Assembly (NCBI GenBank): GCA_965223585.1
Contig: CBDCWW010000024.1
Coordinates: 496,001 to 560,000 of the forward strand
Source of the DNA: CBDCVN01 sp965223585
GTDB taxonomy: Bacteria > Deinococcota > Deinococci > Deinococcales > Trueperaceae
DNA length: 64,000 nucleotides
Direction: 5' to 3'
A program made the translations under genes and the position numbers. The notes beneath the pieces were generated by a model, which saw only the letters and a program-made list of their open reading frames with translations, ran no database searches and had not been told where the DNA came from. This document shows, piece after piece, positions 17,208 through 26,120 of this stretch; within the stretch, counting starts at the first letter, position 1, and every line of letters begins with the position of its first letter.

Positions 17208-19763
17208 ATGCGCAAGTACTTAGCTTTATTAATATTTGTTTTTGGTTTGTTCATTAGCTATCATGTAAATGTAGTTATTGCAAAAAGCTCAACTTCTGCT
17301 ATATTTGATAATTCAGACATAAATAATGCCATCTTACAGCTAGAAAATCAGAATCTATCCCCTGAAGAATTGAGTACATTGATTGCTAAAGTTGGCACTT
17401 CAAAATTAAGTACTACAAATGGCGATTTAGGACCTGCCCTCGAACCCCGTCAGGGCAAGCACAGTGAAGGGTACGTATATTATATTAGCCATGATCCTAA
17501 CGATACTAATCCTTGGCAAGCAATACGCTACAACCTAGATGAGAATTCTAGTACTCTGATCTATGCAGGCAATAGCAAAATCCAGTCTATAGCTGGAAGT
17601 CTAGATGGCAATATAATAATTATGAACCTGCAGCGTGAAACTGCTGGCACAAATAATTTAGAAATTTATCGCTTACACATTAATCCTAAAAGTGTTCATA
17701 AACTAACTGAAACAACTGCCAATGAGATAAATGTTTCTAGCAGTGCTGATGGTAGACATATAGCTTGGCAACAAGAAGATAATGGTTTTAATAAGGTTTA
17801 TGGTCGGATTTACTCGGAGACAAAAGCAACTGCTTTATATCAAGGCTTTTTCCTAGAACACTTTAAATCACAAAGAGATCCCAGTATAAGTAGTAATGGG
17901 CGATACTTAGTGCTGGTCCGAGACATCGCAAATGATAATGATTGGATATATCTCTATGACTTATATATGGGTAACTACAAACTTGTAACACAAAGCCCTA
18001 ATAACAAAACACACCCTAGTGTAAGTGCGGATGGTCAAAAGGTAGTTTGGCTAGTTGTTGATGAAGTTAATAAAGTAGCAGAGTTAAAAGATTTAAATAT
18101 AAACACAACCACTACTGTAGTTGCTAGTAATACAAGCATAAACCATCCCCACATAACAGCTGATGGTAATTGGTTAGGTTATAGCCAAAAGGTGAGTGGC
18201 ATTTGGCAGGTGCATACTAAGAATCTAACTACAGACGCATTGGCTAAGATTAACTCACAATTAGGTTCTGTAAGTGATGCTGAAGTTTATTGGCAAAGAC
18301 CAAGTACTACAAATAATGATGCCGATATAAATTTAGTGGTTGCAAAAAATAATACCAATACTCAGAAATTACCAAATAACTCAAATATTAACAATAGAGA
18401 AGATACTGAATCATCTTCTAATCTTCAGCTAGAACTCGAGAAGTTAAGAGCTTTAGATTTAGCTTATTCTAATAATAATCCTTGCTTGTCAGATAACAGT
18501 ACCATTGATTGTCACTCTGCTGATATAAACCTAAAGAAACTCCCCTCTGATGTGATGGCTTTTGACCGTTTTGGTAGCTCTGTAAGCATAGATGGTAATA
18601 CTATGGTTGTAGGAATTGACCATAATATAGAAAAAGGTTCTAATGCTGGCTCAGCCTATGTGCTCGAGAAAGACAACGATGATTGGGTATTTGTAGCCAA
18701 GCTTACTGCTAGTGATGGGACAGAAGGTGATAGATTTGGTTCTGCTGTGGCTATCTCTGGTGATACAATAGTAGTAGGATGCCCTCAGAATGAAACTAAT
18801 AGCTTTGATCTAGGCTCTGCCCATATATTTGAGCGCAATACGGGCGGTACTAATAACTGGGGAGAAGTTGCGAAGTTAACTGCTAGTGATGGAACATGGG
18901 GTGATCAGTTTGGAATTTCTGTAAGTATATTTAATGATACAGTTGTAGTAGGAGCTAACCTTGGTGGCAATAATGGTTTGGATACTGGCAAAGCTTACGT
19001 CTTTGAACGCAGCACAAATGGTGCTCATAATTGGGGTGAAACTAAGAAGTTGCTTGCAAGCGATGGAGTAGCAAGAGATCACTTTGGCAAATCTGTAGAC
19101 ATTTATGATGATTTGATAGTGATAGGGGCTCCTGCAGCAAATATTGGTGGTGTTATTGATGATGGAGCAGTTTATATATTTGAACGCAATGCAGGTGGCA
19201 TGGATAATTGGGAAGAAGTTAAAAAACTTGTAGCTAACGGTGATGGCGACAAAGATGGTTTATTTGGTACCTCGGTAGCTATTTTTGCTGATGCTGTAGT
19301 TATAGGCGCCCATGGAGAAAGCAATACCGACACACCTAGAGGGCATGCTGGTGCAGCCTATATCTTTGAGCGTAATCGAGGAGGTATTAATAATTGGGGA
19401 GAAACGAAGAGGTTGGTGGCAAGTGATGTGGAAGAGTTTGCAGGAAGGGTTAATGACTTTGGTTTTGCTGTAGACATTTCTGCCGACACAGTGGTAGTAG
19501 GGGCCTATAGAAATAAAGAAAAAGCTGATTTGTCTGGTGCAGCCTATGTCTTTGAGCGTCAAAAAGGTGATAATGGTAATTGGGAAGAAGCTAGAAAACT
19601 CTTTGCCAAAGATGGTTCAAAGAATGATCTTTATGGTAAATCTGTAGCTATCTCTGCTGATATAATAGCTATAGGTTCCCCCCAAGATAATGATGGTAGT
19701 ACGATTGATACTGGTTCAATATATATTTACGAATACGTTGATTTTAGCATTGCTGCTCAGTAA
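17208..19763 (+). CDS. Exported TolB-like/FG-GAP propeller protein, third paralogue
   Basis: An 851-residue relative of the protein encoded at 9513. The signal segment keeps the same hydrophobic pattern, but the lipobox Cys is replaced (LFISY instead of LLISC), so the product is probably secreted or anchored through its helix rather than lipidated. A TolB-like propeller covers about 60-370 and FG-GAP repeats (SAYVLEKDND, FERNTGGTNNWGEV and similar) about 440-845. The DNDGDG arrays are absent; NNPCLSDNSTIDC (about 422-434) looks like the remnant of one unit. Residues PALEPRQGKHSE near 76-87 are an insertion not found in the paralogues. Upstream DNA resembles that of the first paralogue, and a strong hairpin terminator follows. 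Confidence 0.78.
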   Translation: MRKYLALLIFVFGLFISYHVNVVIAKSSTSAIFDNSDINNAILQLENQNLSPEELSTLIAKVGTSKLSTTNGDLGPALEPRQGKHSEGYVYYISHDPNDTNPWQAIRYNLDENSSTLIYAGNSKIQSIAGSLDGNIIIMNLQRETAGTNNLEIYRLHINPKSVHKLTETTANEINVSSSADGRHIAWQQEDNGFNKVYGRIYSETKATALYQGFFLEHFKSQRDPSISSNGRYLVLVRDIANDNDWIYLYDLYMGNYKLVTQSPNNKTHPSVSADGQKVVWLVVDEVNKVAELKDLNINTTTTVVASNTSINHPHITADGNWLGYSQKVSGIWQVHTKNLTTDALAKINSQLGSVSDAEVYWQRPSTTNNDADINLVVAKNNTNTQKLPNNSNINNREDTESSSNLQLELEKLRALDLAYSNNNPCLSDNSTIDCHSADINLKKLPSDVMAFDRFGSSVSIDGNTMVVGIDHNIEKGSNAGSAYVLEKDNDDWVFVAKLTASDGTEGDRFGSAVAISGDTIVVGCPQNETNSFDLGSAHIFERNTGGTNNWGEVAKLTASDGTWGDQFGISVSIFNDTVVVGANLGGNNGLDTGKAYVFERSTNGAHNWGETKKLLASDGVARDHFGKSVDIYDDLIVIGAPAANIGGVIDDGAVYIFERNAGGMDNWEEVKKLVANGDGDKDGLFGTSVAIFADAVVIGAHGESNTDTPRGHAGAAYIFERNRGGINNWGETKRLVASDVEEFAGRVNDFGFAVDISADTVVVGAYRNKEKADLSGAAYVFERQKGDNGNWEEARKLFAKDGSKNDLYGKSVAISADIIAIGSPQDNDGSTIDTGSIYIYEYVDFSIAAQ
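17433..17468 (+). repeat. In-frame 36-bp insertion with palindromic arms
   Basis: Compared with the paralogue at 9513 the gene gains exactly 12 codons between GDLG and YVYY/YIYY. The insert contains TGCCCT and AGGGCA as inverted arms. Its reverse complement shares CTTGCCCTGAC(n)GGGTT with the palindrome at 20305-20358, which also lies inside a coding sequence. Confidence 0.6.
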
Positions 19764-19793
19764 ATTTAGTTTTCTAAAAGAATATTAGAAGCC

Positions 19794-19824
19794 AAGAAGT
19801 GGATTCTAAGAATCCACTTCTTTT
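19794..19824. terminator. Bidirectional terminator between convergent genes
   Basis: The arms AAGAAGTGGATTCT and AGAATCCACTTCTT form a perfect 14-bp stem with a one-base loop, followed by TT on the + strand. It lies 30 bp after the propeller gene and 44 bp from the end of the convergent acidic-protein gene. Confidence 0.75.
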
Positions 19825-19867
19825 AACTAAATTCTGGCAGTTTCCACAAAAACTCTTACAGTGATGC

Positions 19868-20902
19868 TTACTTATGTTTAAATGTATTTTTAAAAGTTGA
19901 ACTCTGTACTTTAGTAGAAGGGTATTGTTCAAACAAATTAATTAAATCTTTTACAATAGGAACAAGATGAATTGGAATATCTATCGCAATTGCTTCTCCA
20001 CTATTCTTGTTTGTCAAGAGGTCTGGATCAGGGTCGCTAGGAATTGTATTTAGGGCTGTTGAGTGCTCAACTAATGGTTTAGTTTCAATTTCTGCTGTTT
20101 GAAGGGTATCCAAATCAACCTCATTTTTATCTACTGAAGAGACGTCTCTAAGACTTGTACTTAAATGTGTTGGCTGTTCCACTGATGGCTGAATTTCAGT
20201 TTCTTTAACTTGAGCAACATCTAAATCCCTAACATCTGTATTTAAAGGCGCTATTTGTTTTACTGAAGTTTCGCTATCTTCAGAGAAAGAACCATTCATT
20301 GCACTTGCCCTGACAGGGTTTCCCTTGCTCTGCACTTCGCTCCGCCCTGTCAGGGGAACCTCTAGTGGAGCCTTTAGGTCAGGAGAGAATGGATCTGCTT
20401 TTAGCTTTTCCTCATGGTTTAGGTTCTCTAATTCAGGTAAGTTTTCAACATCTAAAGACTCCTCTAAATTAGAGTCATTATCAACTGGAAAATTATCAAA
20501 AAGTGTATCAGTTGGTTTAATTCCTTCTTTTTCCACTTCCTGTAAGTTAATTGACTCATTGGTTGTAAAAGACTCTTTTTCAGTAGGAGGTTCATCCAAA
20601 GGATTTTCATCAAGAGGATCTGCTAATAAGATACCTCCTTCTACAACCTCGACAAGTTGGCTTTCCTCAAATAAGTGATCTTTCGAGGGCTCTACAAATT
20701 GGCCTTCTGAAGATAGAGGTTGTTCTAACAGAGTATTTGGATGAATATCTTCACTCTCAACGCTATCACTTTCCCAAAAGGATTCGGATTGAAAATCTGT
20801 TTGCCACATGGAACTTTCGCCCCATGTTTCAGACTCGAGCCAAGGTAAAGACTCCTGTGGCAATGTTTCTAGAGTGGCTTCAGTAGTTTTTTCTGTGCTC
20901 AT
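19868..20902 (-). CDS. Acidic, low-complexity protein of unknown function
   Basis: This 344-residue protein is dominated by Glu, Ser, Asp, Thr and Leu, with many short acidic clusters and no hydrophobic segment; most of it should be disordered. Only the C-terminal 45 residues or so (IPIHLVPIVKDLINLFEQYP and a basic tail) look able to fold or bind a partner. No family recognised. About 18 residues (PLTGRSEVQSKGNPVRAS, roughly 182-199) come from a palindromic DNA element inserted in frame. The gene stands alone, convergent with the propeller gene. Confidence 0.6.
   Translation of the reverse strand: MSTEKTTEATLETLPQESLPWLESETWGESSMWQTDFQSESFWESDSVESEDIHPNTLLEQPLSSEGQFVEPSKDHLFEESQLVEVVEGGILLADPLDENPLDEPPTEKESFTTNESINLQEVEKEGIKPTDTLFDNFPVDNDSNLEESLDVENLPELENLNHEEKLKADPFSPDLKAPLEVPLTGRSEVQSKGNPVRASAMNGSFSEDSETSVKQIAPLNTDVRDLDVAQVKETEIQPSVEQPTHLSTSLRDVSSVDKNEVDLDTLQTAEIETKPLVEHSTALNTIPSDPDPDLLTNKNSGEAIAIDIPIHLVPIVKDLINLFEQYPSTKVQSSTFKNTFKHK
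20305..20358. repeat. Palindromic element inserted within a coding sequence
   Basis: CCCTGACAGGG (20308-20318) and CCCTGTCAGGG (20345-20355) are exact inverse complements, extended by TTG/GAA flanks, around a loop of about 26 bp. The element is read in frame by the acidic-protein gene. It resembles, in principle, the protein-coding palindromic elements described in Rickettsia. Confidence 0.7.
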
Positions 20903-21093
20903 AAATGTATCCAGTATTATTTATTATTGCTCTACCAAATTTGAAATGATGGGGGAACCTAAGAGGTTTAGCCATTTCCTTATCTGGTGCAGCATCAGTA
21001 TACAAACATAATATGGTTTTATATATGCTTTATTTAGCAAAGATAATGCCTGTGAGCATTATTCCATATCCTTAAAAATCAAAAATCCCACAC

Positions 21094-22614
21094 TCACCTG
21101 TTTGCTTGTAAAAGTTTCCTAGATTCTCTAACAAAAAATGAAAAATTTTCGTTCTTTGGATCAAGCTTAAGGGCCTTATTGTAGTAACGTAGGGCTTTTT
21201 TATAGTTACCTTGCTCAAAATGAATGCGTCCTAGCCACCCCCAAGCTTCACCTTCATCAGGCTCTTTCTTTGTAGCTAGCAAAAAGTATTTCTTAGCTGC
21301 TTGAAAGTCGGTAAGTTGATAGCTCTCTAAACCTTTATCAAAAGGATTATCAACTCGTGAAGTATCTAGGTTATTCAAGCTGGGTCTAGCATTATAAGAA
21401 CTACTAGCTAACAAAGTAGAAAGGAAGTATTTAGCAGCCTCATCATTGGGGTCAATACTTAGAGCAGCTCGCCAGTAACGAATGGCATTACCATTATCTT
21501 CTTCTTCTTGGTAGGTGCGCGCTGCCCACTTAATGGCCTCAAGGTAGTTGGGGTTGTGATTCACCGCAGAAACAAAACGAGTATTGGCTTCACTTAAGTT
21601 TCCCTGATCATATAAAGTAATTCCTTCACGGAAAGCTGTAGCAGCTAAAATACCCCAAGTAAGTTGCTCAGTAGCAATTTGCAAGAAATATTTTGCACTC
21701 TCATCATCAGGAACTAGTTCAGTTACTTTACGCCAAGCTTGCTCAGCAGCTCGAGGTTGCTGTAACTCTAGACTTGTACGTCCTAACCATACCCAAGCTT
21801 CCTTAAAATCAGTATTTGCCTGCGTGGCCTCACTAAATTCTTGTTGAGCAGCTGCAAGATTACCTTCTTGATAAGATGTCATACCTTCATTAAAAGCATT
21901 GCTTGCTGCTACACCATGGGCTATTTGTTGTTGAGTACGTTCTAAAAAATAGTCTGCACTTTTAGAAAGCTTCTCTTTAGCTGCAACTTGCCAAAAAGGT
22001 AGAGACTTTTTCGGTTTGCCCTGTTCAAAATAAATTCGGGCCAACCAAACTATAGCCTCTGAATTTTTAGGGTCTTTTTCTAGAATTTCCTCGTAGTAGT
22101 CAAGGGCACCTTGTATATCTCCTGATTTATAATGAGAGTAGCCTAGTTCTGTAGCAGATTCACCCACCTTTGCAACTAATTCGGGATCTCTTTCTCCGCC
22201 TGCTTCTAAGTAACGCTCCCAGTAAAGCCAAGTACGGCTATGCCAACCAAGCTCAGCATATGTTTCTACTGCAAAGCGTAACACCTCTAAATTATTAGCT
22301 TCGGCACTTAGCGCCAGATCAAGCTGTTGCACAGTAAGGCGCCAAAGGGGCTGATCTATACTAAAGGTAACTCCTACATAGGTTTCTCGAGCTTCTTGGG
22401 CTAAAGCTCGAGCTTCCTTAAGCGCTTCCTCAGCATTTATAGGTGGCTGAGAGGGATCACCTTCCATTTTTGATTGAGTAGTAGTTTCATTAACAACCGC
22501 AGTCTCTTTATTTTCATTTGAAAAAGCGATTCCTAGAAATTGACTAAAGTATAAAGAAAGTAACAAAAAGATAGCGAATATTTTTTTGATAAGTAAATGA
22601 GATATATCTTGCAT
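21094..22614 (-). CDS. TPR-repeat protein with N-terminal signal or anchor
   Basis: The 506 residues start with a hydrophobic segment (about 8-30), so the protein is probably periplasmic or membrane-anchored. Several tetratricopeptide units follow, for example WLARIYFEQGKPKKSLPFW, WVWLGRTSLELQQPRAAEQAW, WAARTYQEEEDNGNAIRYWR and WLGRIHFEQGNYKKALRYYN. Three longer blocks of about 100 residues repeat the pattern AxAFxEGxxxYxxGNLxxAxxxF, suggesting internal duplication. TPR proteins scaffold other proteins; the partner cannot be told from the context. An AAGGA motif precedes the ATG. Confidence 0.8.
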   Translation of the reverse strand: MQDISHLLIKKIFAIFLLLSLYFSQFLGIAFSNENKETAVVNETTTQSKMEGDPSQPPINAEEALKEARALAQEARETYVGVTFSIDQPLWRLTVQQLDLALSAEANNLEVLRFAVETYAELGWHSRTWLYWERYLEAGGERDPELVAKVGESATELGYSHYKSGDIQGALDYYEEILEKDPKNSEAIVWLARIYFEQGKPKKSLPFWQVAAKEKLSKSADYFLERTQQQIAHGVAASNAFNEGMTSYQEGNLAAAQQEFSEATQANTDFKEAWVWLGRTSLELQQPRAAEQAWRKVTELVPDDESAKYFLQIATEQLTWGILAATAFREGITLYDQGNLSEANTRFVSAVNHNPNYLEAIKWAARTYQEEEDNGNAIRYWRAALSIDPNDEAAKYFLSTLLASSSYNARPSLNNLDTSRVDNPFDKGLESYQLTDFQAAKKYFLLATKKEPDEGEAWGWLGRIHFEQGNYKKALRYYNKALKLDPKNENFSFFVRESRKLLQANR

Positions 22615-22724
22615 GTTCTTGATCCTTGATTTTAGAAGCCAAAAACTGCTTCAGGCTCAGGCCTAGCAGTTGCTCTTAATTTGATTTTAGAGCACTAGCA
22701 AATGAGAAGCTCACTACTAAAATC

Positions 22725-22730
22725 TATAAT
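22725..22730 (+). promoter_or_regulatory. -10 box for leaderless aroA mRNA
   Basis: A consensus TATAAT ends seven bases before the ATG at 22738, and there is no ribosome-binding site in that gap. Transcription would start at or next to the start codon. No clear -35 was found 16-18 bp upstream. Confidence 0.55.
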
Positions 22731-22737
22731 TATTCTC

Positions 22738-24033
22738 ATGCTAAACGTTACCTATCCAGAAAAAATAACCATTGAGCCTAGAGGAAAAATAGATTCTGCT
22801 CTTAACGTTGTTGGTTCTAAAAGCCTTAGTAACCGTGCTTTTATAATTGCCGCTTTAGCTGAAGGTACTTCTACACTTACAAATACTCTCATTGCAGAAG
22901 ACACGGAGGTAATGGTAAGCGCTTTAAATGCCTTAGGCATAGTTGTTGAGGCTAATGACACCACTTTTACAGTGCAAGGCAAAGGTGGCAAAATTCCTGT
23001 TAAGGAGGCCAACTTGGACTTAAAATTATCAGGAACTTCTATACGTTTTCTAGCAACCTTGGTTACTTTAGGTGAAGGACATTATAGACTCGATGGCAAC
23101 GAGAGAATGCGCCAGCGTCCTATAAAAGACCTCTTAGCTGCTTTGCATAGCTTAGGTGTTAAAGCTGAAACAGTTGATGAATCTGGTTGTCCTCCTTTTA
23201 TAGTAGAGGCAAAAGGAATGGAAGGAGGCAAAACTAGTATAGCTGGGGACAGTTCTTCACAGTATTTATCAGCATTACTGATGGCTTCACCTTATGCAAA
23301 AGGGTCTGTTACTATTGAAGTAACTGGGGAACTTCAATCCAAGCCTTTTATAGACATGACTTTAAAAATAATGAGTGATTTTGGTGTGACTATAGAGCGC
23401 AAAGACTATAAAAGCTTCCATATTTCTCCTGCAAAGTACCAGCCCAGAAATTATCAAATTGAAGGCGATGCTATGGCAGCAGGGTATTTTTGGGCAGCAG
23501 CAGCCATTACAGGTGGCAAAGTGAAAATTGAGAATGTTGGCAGTGGTTCTTATCAAGGAGATAAGCGTCTAGCAAATGTCTTAGGTGAGATGGGTTGTAC
23601 AGTGAACTGGACTGAAAAGAGTTGTGAAGTTATAGCACCAGCAAATAGCAAGTTAAAAGGTGGAAGTTTTAACTTAAACGATATGCCAGATCAGGCACAA
23701 ACTCTAGCAGTGGTGGCACTATTTGCTGATAGTCCTGTGCGAATAGAAAATGTTTGGAACATGCGCATAAAAGAAACAGACCGTCTTAAAGCATTAAATA
23801 TTGAACTTACCAAGCTTGGTGCAGAAGTAGAAGAAGGCAAAGATTATATAGTGATTAACCCTTTAAAAGAAGCAAAGGCTGCTGAAATTGATACTTATGG
23901 AGACCATCGCATGGCAATGGCCTTTGCTCTAGCAGGACTACGTTTGAAAGGCGTTACTATCAAGAATCCTAAATGTGTTGCTAAGACATTTCCCAACTTT
24001 TTTGATGTTTTAGATACTTTGCACTTGAGCTAG
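22738..24033 (+). CDS. aroA: 3-phosphoshikimate 1-carboxyvinyltransferase (EPSP synthase)
   Basis: Sixth step of the shikimate pathway: joins phosphoenolpyruvate and shikimate 3-phosphate. The 431-residue product starting at 22738 matches the family length. An alternative ATG at 22702 would add 12 residues (RSSLLKSIIIL) not typical of AroA, and it overlaps the probable promoter. Motifs include SKSLSNRAFIIAALAEG (substrate binding), LSGTSIRFLATL, NERMRQRPIKDLL, NDMPDQAQTLAV and RIKETDRL, and the C-terminal GDHRMAMAFALAGL. It is convergent with the histidine-kinase gene, 44 bp apart, and appears to be a single-gene unit. Confidence 0.96.
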   Translation: MLNVTYPEKITIEPRGKIDSALNVVGSKSLSNRAFIIAALAEGTSTLTNTLIAEDTEVMVSALNALGIVVEANDTTFTVQGKGGKIPVKEANLDLKLSGTSIRFLATLVTLGEGHYRLDGNERMRQRPIKDLLAALHSLGVKAETVDESGCPPFIVEAKGMEGGKTSIAGDSSSQYLSALLMASPYAKGSVTIEVTGELQSKPFIDMTLKIMSDFGVTIERKDYKSFHISPAKYQPRNYQIEGDAMAAGYFWAAAAITGGKVKIENVGSGSYQGDKRLANVLGEMGCTVNWTEKSCEVIAPANSKLKGGSFNLNDMPDQAQTLAVVALFADSPVRIENVWNMRIKETDRLKALNIELTKLGAEVEEGKDYIVINPLKEAKAAEIDTYGDHRMAMAFALAGLRLKGVTIKNPKCVAKTFPNFFDVLDTLHLS

Positions 24034-24077
24034 TAGGAGCAACCCACCTAATACCCAAACCCATAAACAAAGACGAA

Positions 24078-25808
24078 CTACTTACTAGATGATGCCTTTG
24101 GCAACCAAAATGCAAAAGTGCTTCCTTGTCCCTTTTTACTTTCCACCCACACTTTGCCACCATGTAATTCAATAAGTCGTTTGCTGAGCGACAAACCTAA
24201 GCCAGCACCTTCATAGACACGGTTAACGGCATTATCTATCTGTGAAAAAGGTTGAAAAAGTTGATGGATGTCTTTTTCAGCAATGCCAATGCCTGTATCT
24301 ATCACCTCTACTTGTACCCCCTTATCAATATCCTCAGCAATTATCTTAACTACGCCACTTTGTGGTGTAAACTTTACAGCATTTGAAAGATAGTTATAAA
24401 GCACCTGCTTTATACGTACAGGGTCTACAAAAAGTTGATTGGTAGAACAATTGGTACTTTCTAAAGTAATGCCTTTAGCGTCAGCTTGGGCTCGAATTAT
24501 TACAAAGGCACTCTGTATAAGACTATCTACATTAACATTTTGCATGTGCAGAGTCACTTTGTCTGCTTCTAGTTTAGATAGATCAAAAATACGGCTTATA
24601 AGTTCCATAAGCTGTATGCCTGCATCGTATATATCATGGGCATACTGCTTTTGGTTTTCATTAAGGGGGCCAAAATCTTGATTGAAAAGAACTTCGGCGT
24701 AACCAGTGACAGCAGTTAAAGGTGTGCGAAGTTCATGGGACATATTAGCTAAAAAAGCACTCTTTAGCTTATTAGCACGAACAAGCTCGGTATTTTGTTG
24801 CTCGAGTTTCTGCTGGGAAGCTATAAGCTTAGCTTCATCATCTTTACGCTTAGTGATATCTTTTAGTGAAGCAATATGTACAACACCTTCTTCATAAGGC
24901 AAATCATAAGTAATGACCTCTACAGGAAAAATGGTGCCATCTCTTTTTTTAGCAAATGCTTCAAAAACTTCCTTTTTACCTTTTTTTAGGTTTGCTCGAG
25001 CTATTTCTAAAGATTTAGGGGCAAAAAGATCTATTAAGTCCTTGCCAATGATGTCATCAATCTCAACACCAAACAACTTACCAAAGCTTTTATTGGCATC
25101 TAATATTTTATCTTTGTCATGAATAACAATACCTTCAAAACTAGCATTTGCCAAGCGGCGAAAACGCTCTTCACTTTGAGTAATGTTTGCCATCATGGAT
25201 TCTAAATGAGTGCTTTGCTTTTCTAGATTAGTACGTAAATAAGCCAAGTTTTTAAGTAGGTTACTTTGCGAGTAGTGAATGACTACAGCAAGTACAGAAG
25301 CAAAAAACAGTGAAAAGCCAAAGTAGAATAAATTGCTTGCATCTGTAAAAACAACTATTGCCCCCCAACCTAGCCATGATAAACCAACAAAAATCAATAC
25401 CCAAGAAGTAGAAAGTAAAAAGCTCCCTAGAATAATCACTACTATAAGGATATTTGTACCTTGGATGATATCTTTTGTTATCCAAAAGTGAGCAAGGCTA
25501 TTAGCAAGAGCAATACCCATAATAAGCACAGTGGTTATTTTTAGATAGCTTAAGGATAAAATATTGAATTTAAGAAGGAAGTACAAAAGCAGTAAAGCAA
25601 CACTTGAAGCCAATGCTACTAAAACAAGGCTAAGTCTAGTCTCGATAGGGGAAGAAAGTATGTCTATCAAGGCTAAAAGAGAGTAAAATATACTCAGGAT
25701 TAAAGTAATAAGACTAATAGAAGGCAACGCTTCGCTTTTGAAGGTATTATTTAGGCTTGGATAAGTTGCCACATTGCTTTTAGGAAAGCTTGTAGTAAGG
25801 GGTGGCAT
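24078..25808 (-). CDS. Membrane PAS-domain sensor histidine kinase, orphan
   Basis: The 576-residue hybrid-free kinase has about six transmembrane helices in residues 28-190, a coiled coil near 192-212, and a PAS domain at about 213-330 (RFRRLANASFEGIVIHDKDK ... IASLKDITKRKDDE). Dimerisation/phosphoacceptor helices contain SHELRTPLTAVTGYAEVL (His about 357). The ATPase domain has N-box NYLSNAVKFTP, G1 DTGIGIAEKD, F-box FQPFSQ and G2 GAGLGLSLSKRL. No response regulator lies nearby. Signal unknown; a membrane-sensed or cofactor-bound PAS input is possible. Confidence 0.93.
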   Translation of the reverse strand: MPPLTTSFPKSNVATYPSLNNTFKSEALPSISLITLILSIFYSLLALIDILSSPIETRLSLVLVALASSVALLLLYFLLKFNILSLSYLKITTVLIMGIALANSLAHFWITKDIIQGTNILIVVIILGSFLLSTSWVLIFVGLSWLGWGAIVVFTDASNLFYFGFSLFFASVLAVVIHYSQSNLLKNLAYLRTNLEKQSTHLESMMANITQSEERFRRLANASFEGIVIHDKDKILDANKSFGKLFGVEIDDIIGKDLIDLFAPKSLEIARANLKKGKKEVFEAFAKKRDGTIFPVEVITYDLPYEEGVVHIASLKDITKRKDDEAKLIASQQKLEQQNTELVRANKLKSAFLANMSHELRTPLTAVTGYAEVLFNQDFGPLNENQKQYAHDIYDAGIQLMELISRIFDLSKLEADKVTLHMQNVNVDSLIQSAFVIIRAQADAKGITLESTNCSTNQLFVDPVRIKQVLYNYLSNAVKFTPQSGVVKIIAEDIDKGVQVEVIDTGIGIAEKDIHQLFQPFSQIDNAVNRVYEGAGLGLSLSKRLIELHGGKVWVESKKGQGSTFAFWLPKASSSK

Positions 25809-25864
25809 AATTACTCAGTTAGTGTAACTTTTTTTGATTTGGAAAGCTATAAGGCAGCTTGCAT

Positions 25865-25896
25865 TTGACAACATCATATGATGATATATATCATCA
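25865..25896 (+). promoter_or_regulatory. vapBC promoter with overlapping palindromic operator
   Basis: A perfect -35 TTGACA (25865-25870) is followed after 18 bp by TATCAT (25889-25894). Two perfect palindromes overlap the spacer and -10: CATCATATGATG (25872-25883) and TGATGATATATATCATCA (25879-25896). This is the expected site for autoregulation by a ribbon-helix-helix antitoxin. The -10 ends seven bases before the ATG at 25902, so the mRNA is probably leaderless. Confidence 0.7.
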
Positions 25897-25901
25897 ATCA
25901 T

Positions 25902-26120
25902 ATGAGAACTATTGTTGATATACCTAATGATGTAATAAAATCTTTGGCCATTATATGTGAAAAAGAAAACAAGTCTAGGGCTGTATTAATTAGGGAAGCT
26001 ATAGATGAGTATCTAGCTAAAAAAACCAGTAATTCTATGGAAGATGCTTTTGGGCTGTGGAAAGGTAGAAAAAAAGATGGTCTTGCCTATCAAGAAGAAA
26101 TAAGATCTGAATGGAGTTAA
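25902..26120 (+). CDS. Ribbon-helix-helix antitoxin (VapB/CopG type)
   Basis: A 72-residue protein starting MRTIVDIPNDVIKSLAIICE and continuing with NKSRAVLIREAIDEYL, the strand-helix-helix of CopG/MetJ-type DNA-binding antitoxins. The C-terminal part (DAFGLWKGRKKDG) is the toxin-binding tail common in VapB. The ATG at 25902 was preferred over one at 25878 because the upstream one lies inside the operator. It overlaps the toxin gene by about ten bases. It should neutralise the PIN toxin and repress the operon. Confidence 0.85.
   Translation: MRTIVDIPNDVIKSLAIICEKENKSRAVLIREAIDEYLAKKTSNSMEDAFGLWKGRKKDGLAYQEEIRSEWS

Noticed and set aside
22702..22737. Upstream ATG as start of aroA
   Set aside because: It would add residues not typical of AroA and would place the TATAAT box inside the gene.
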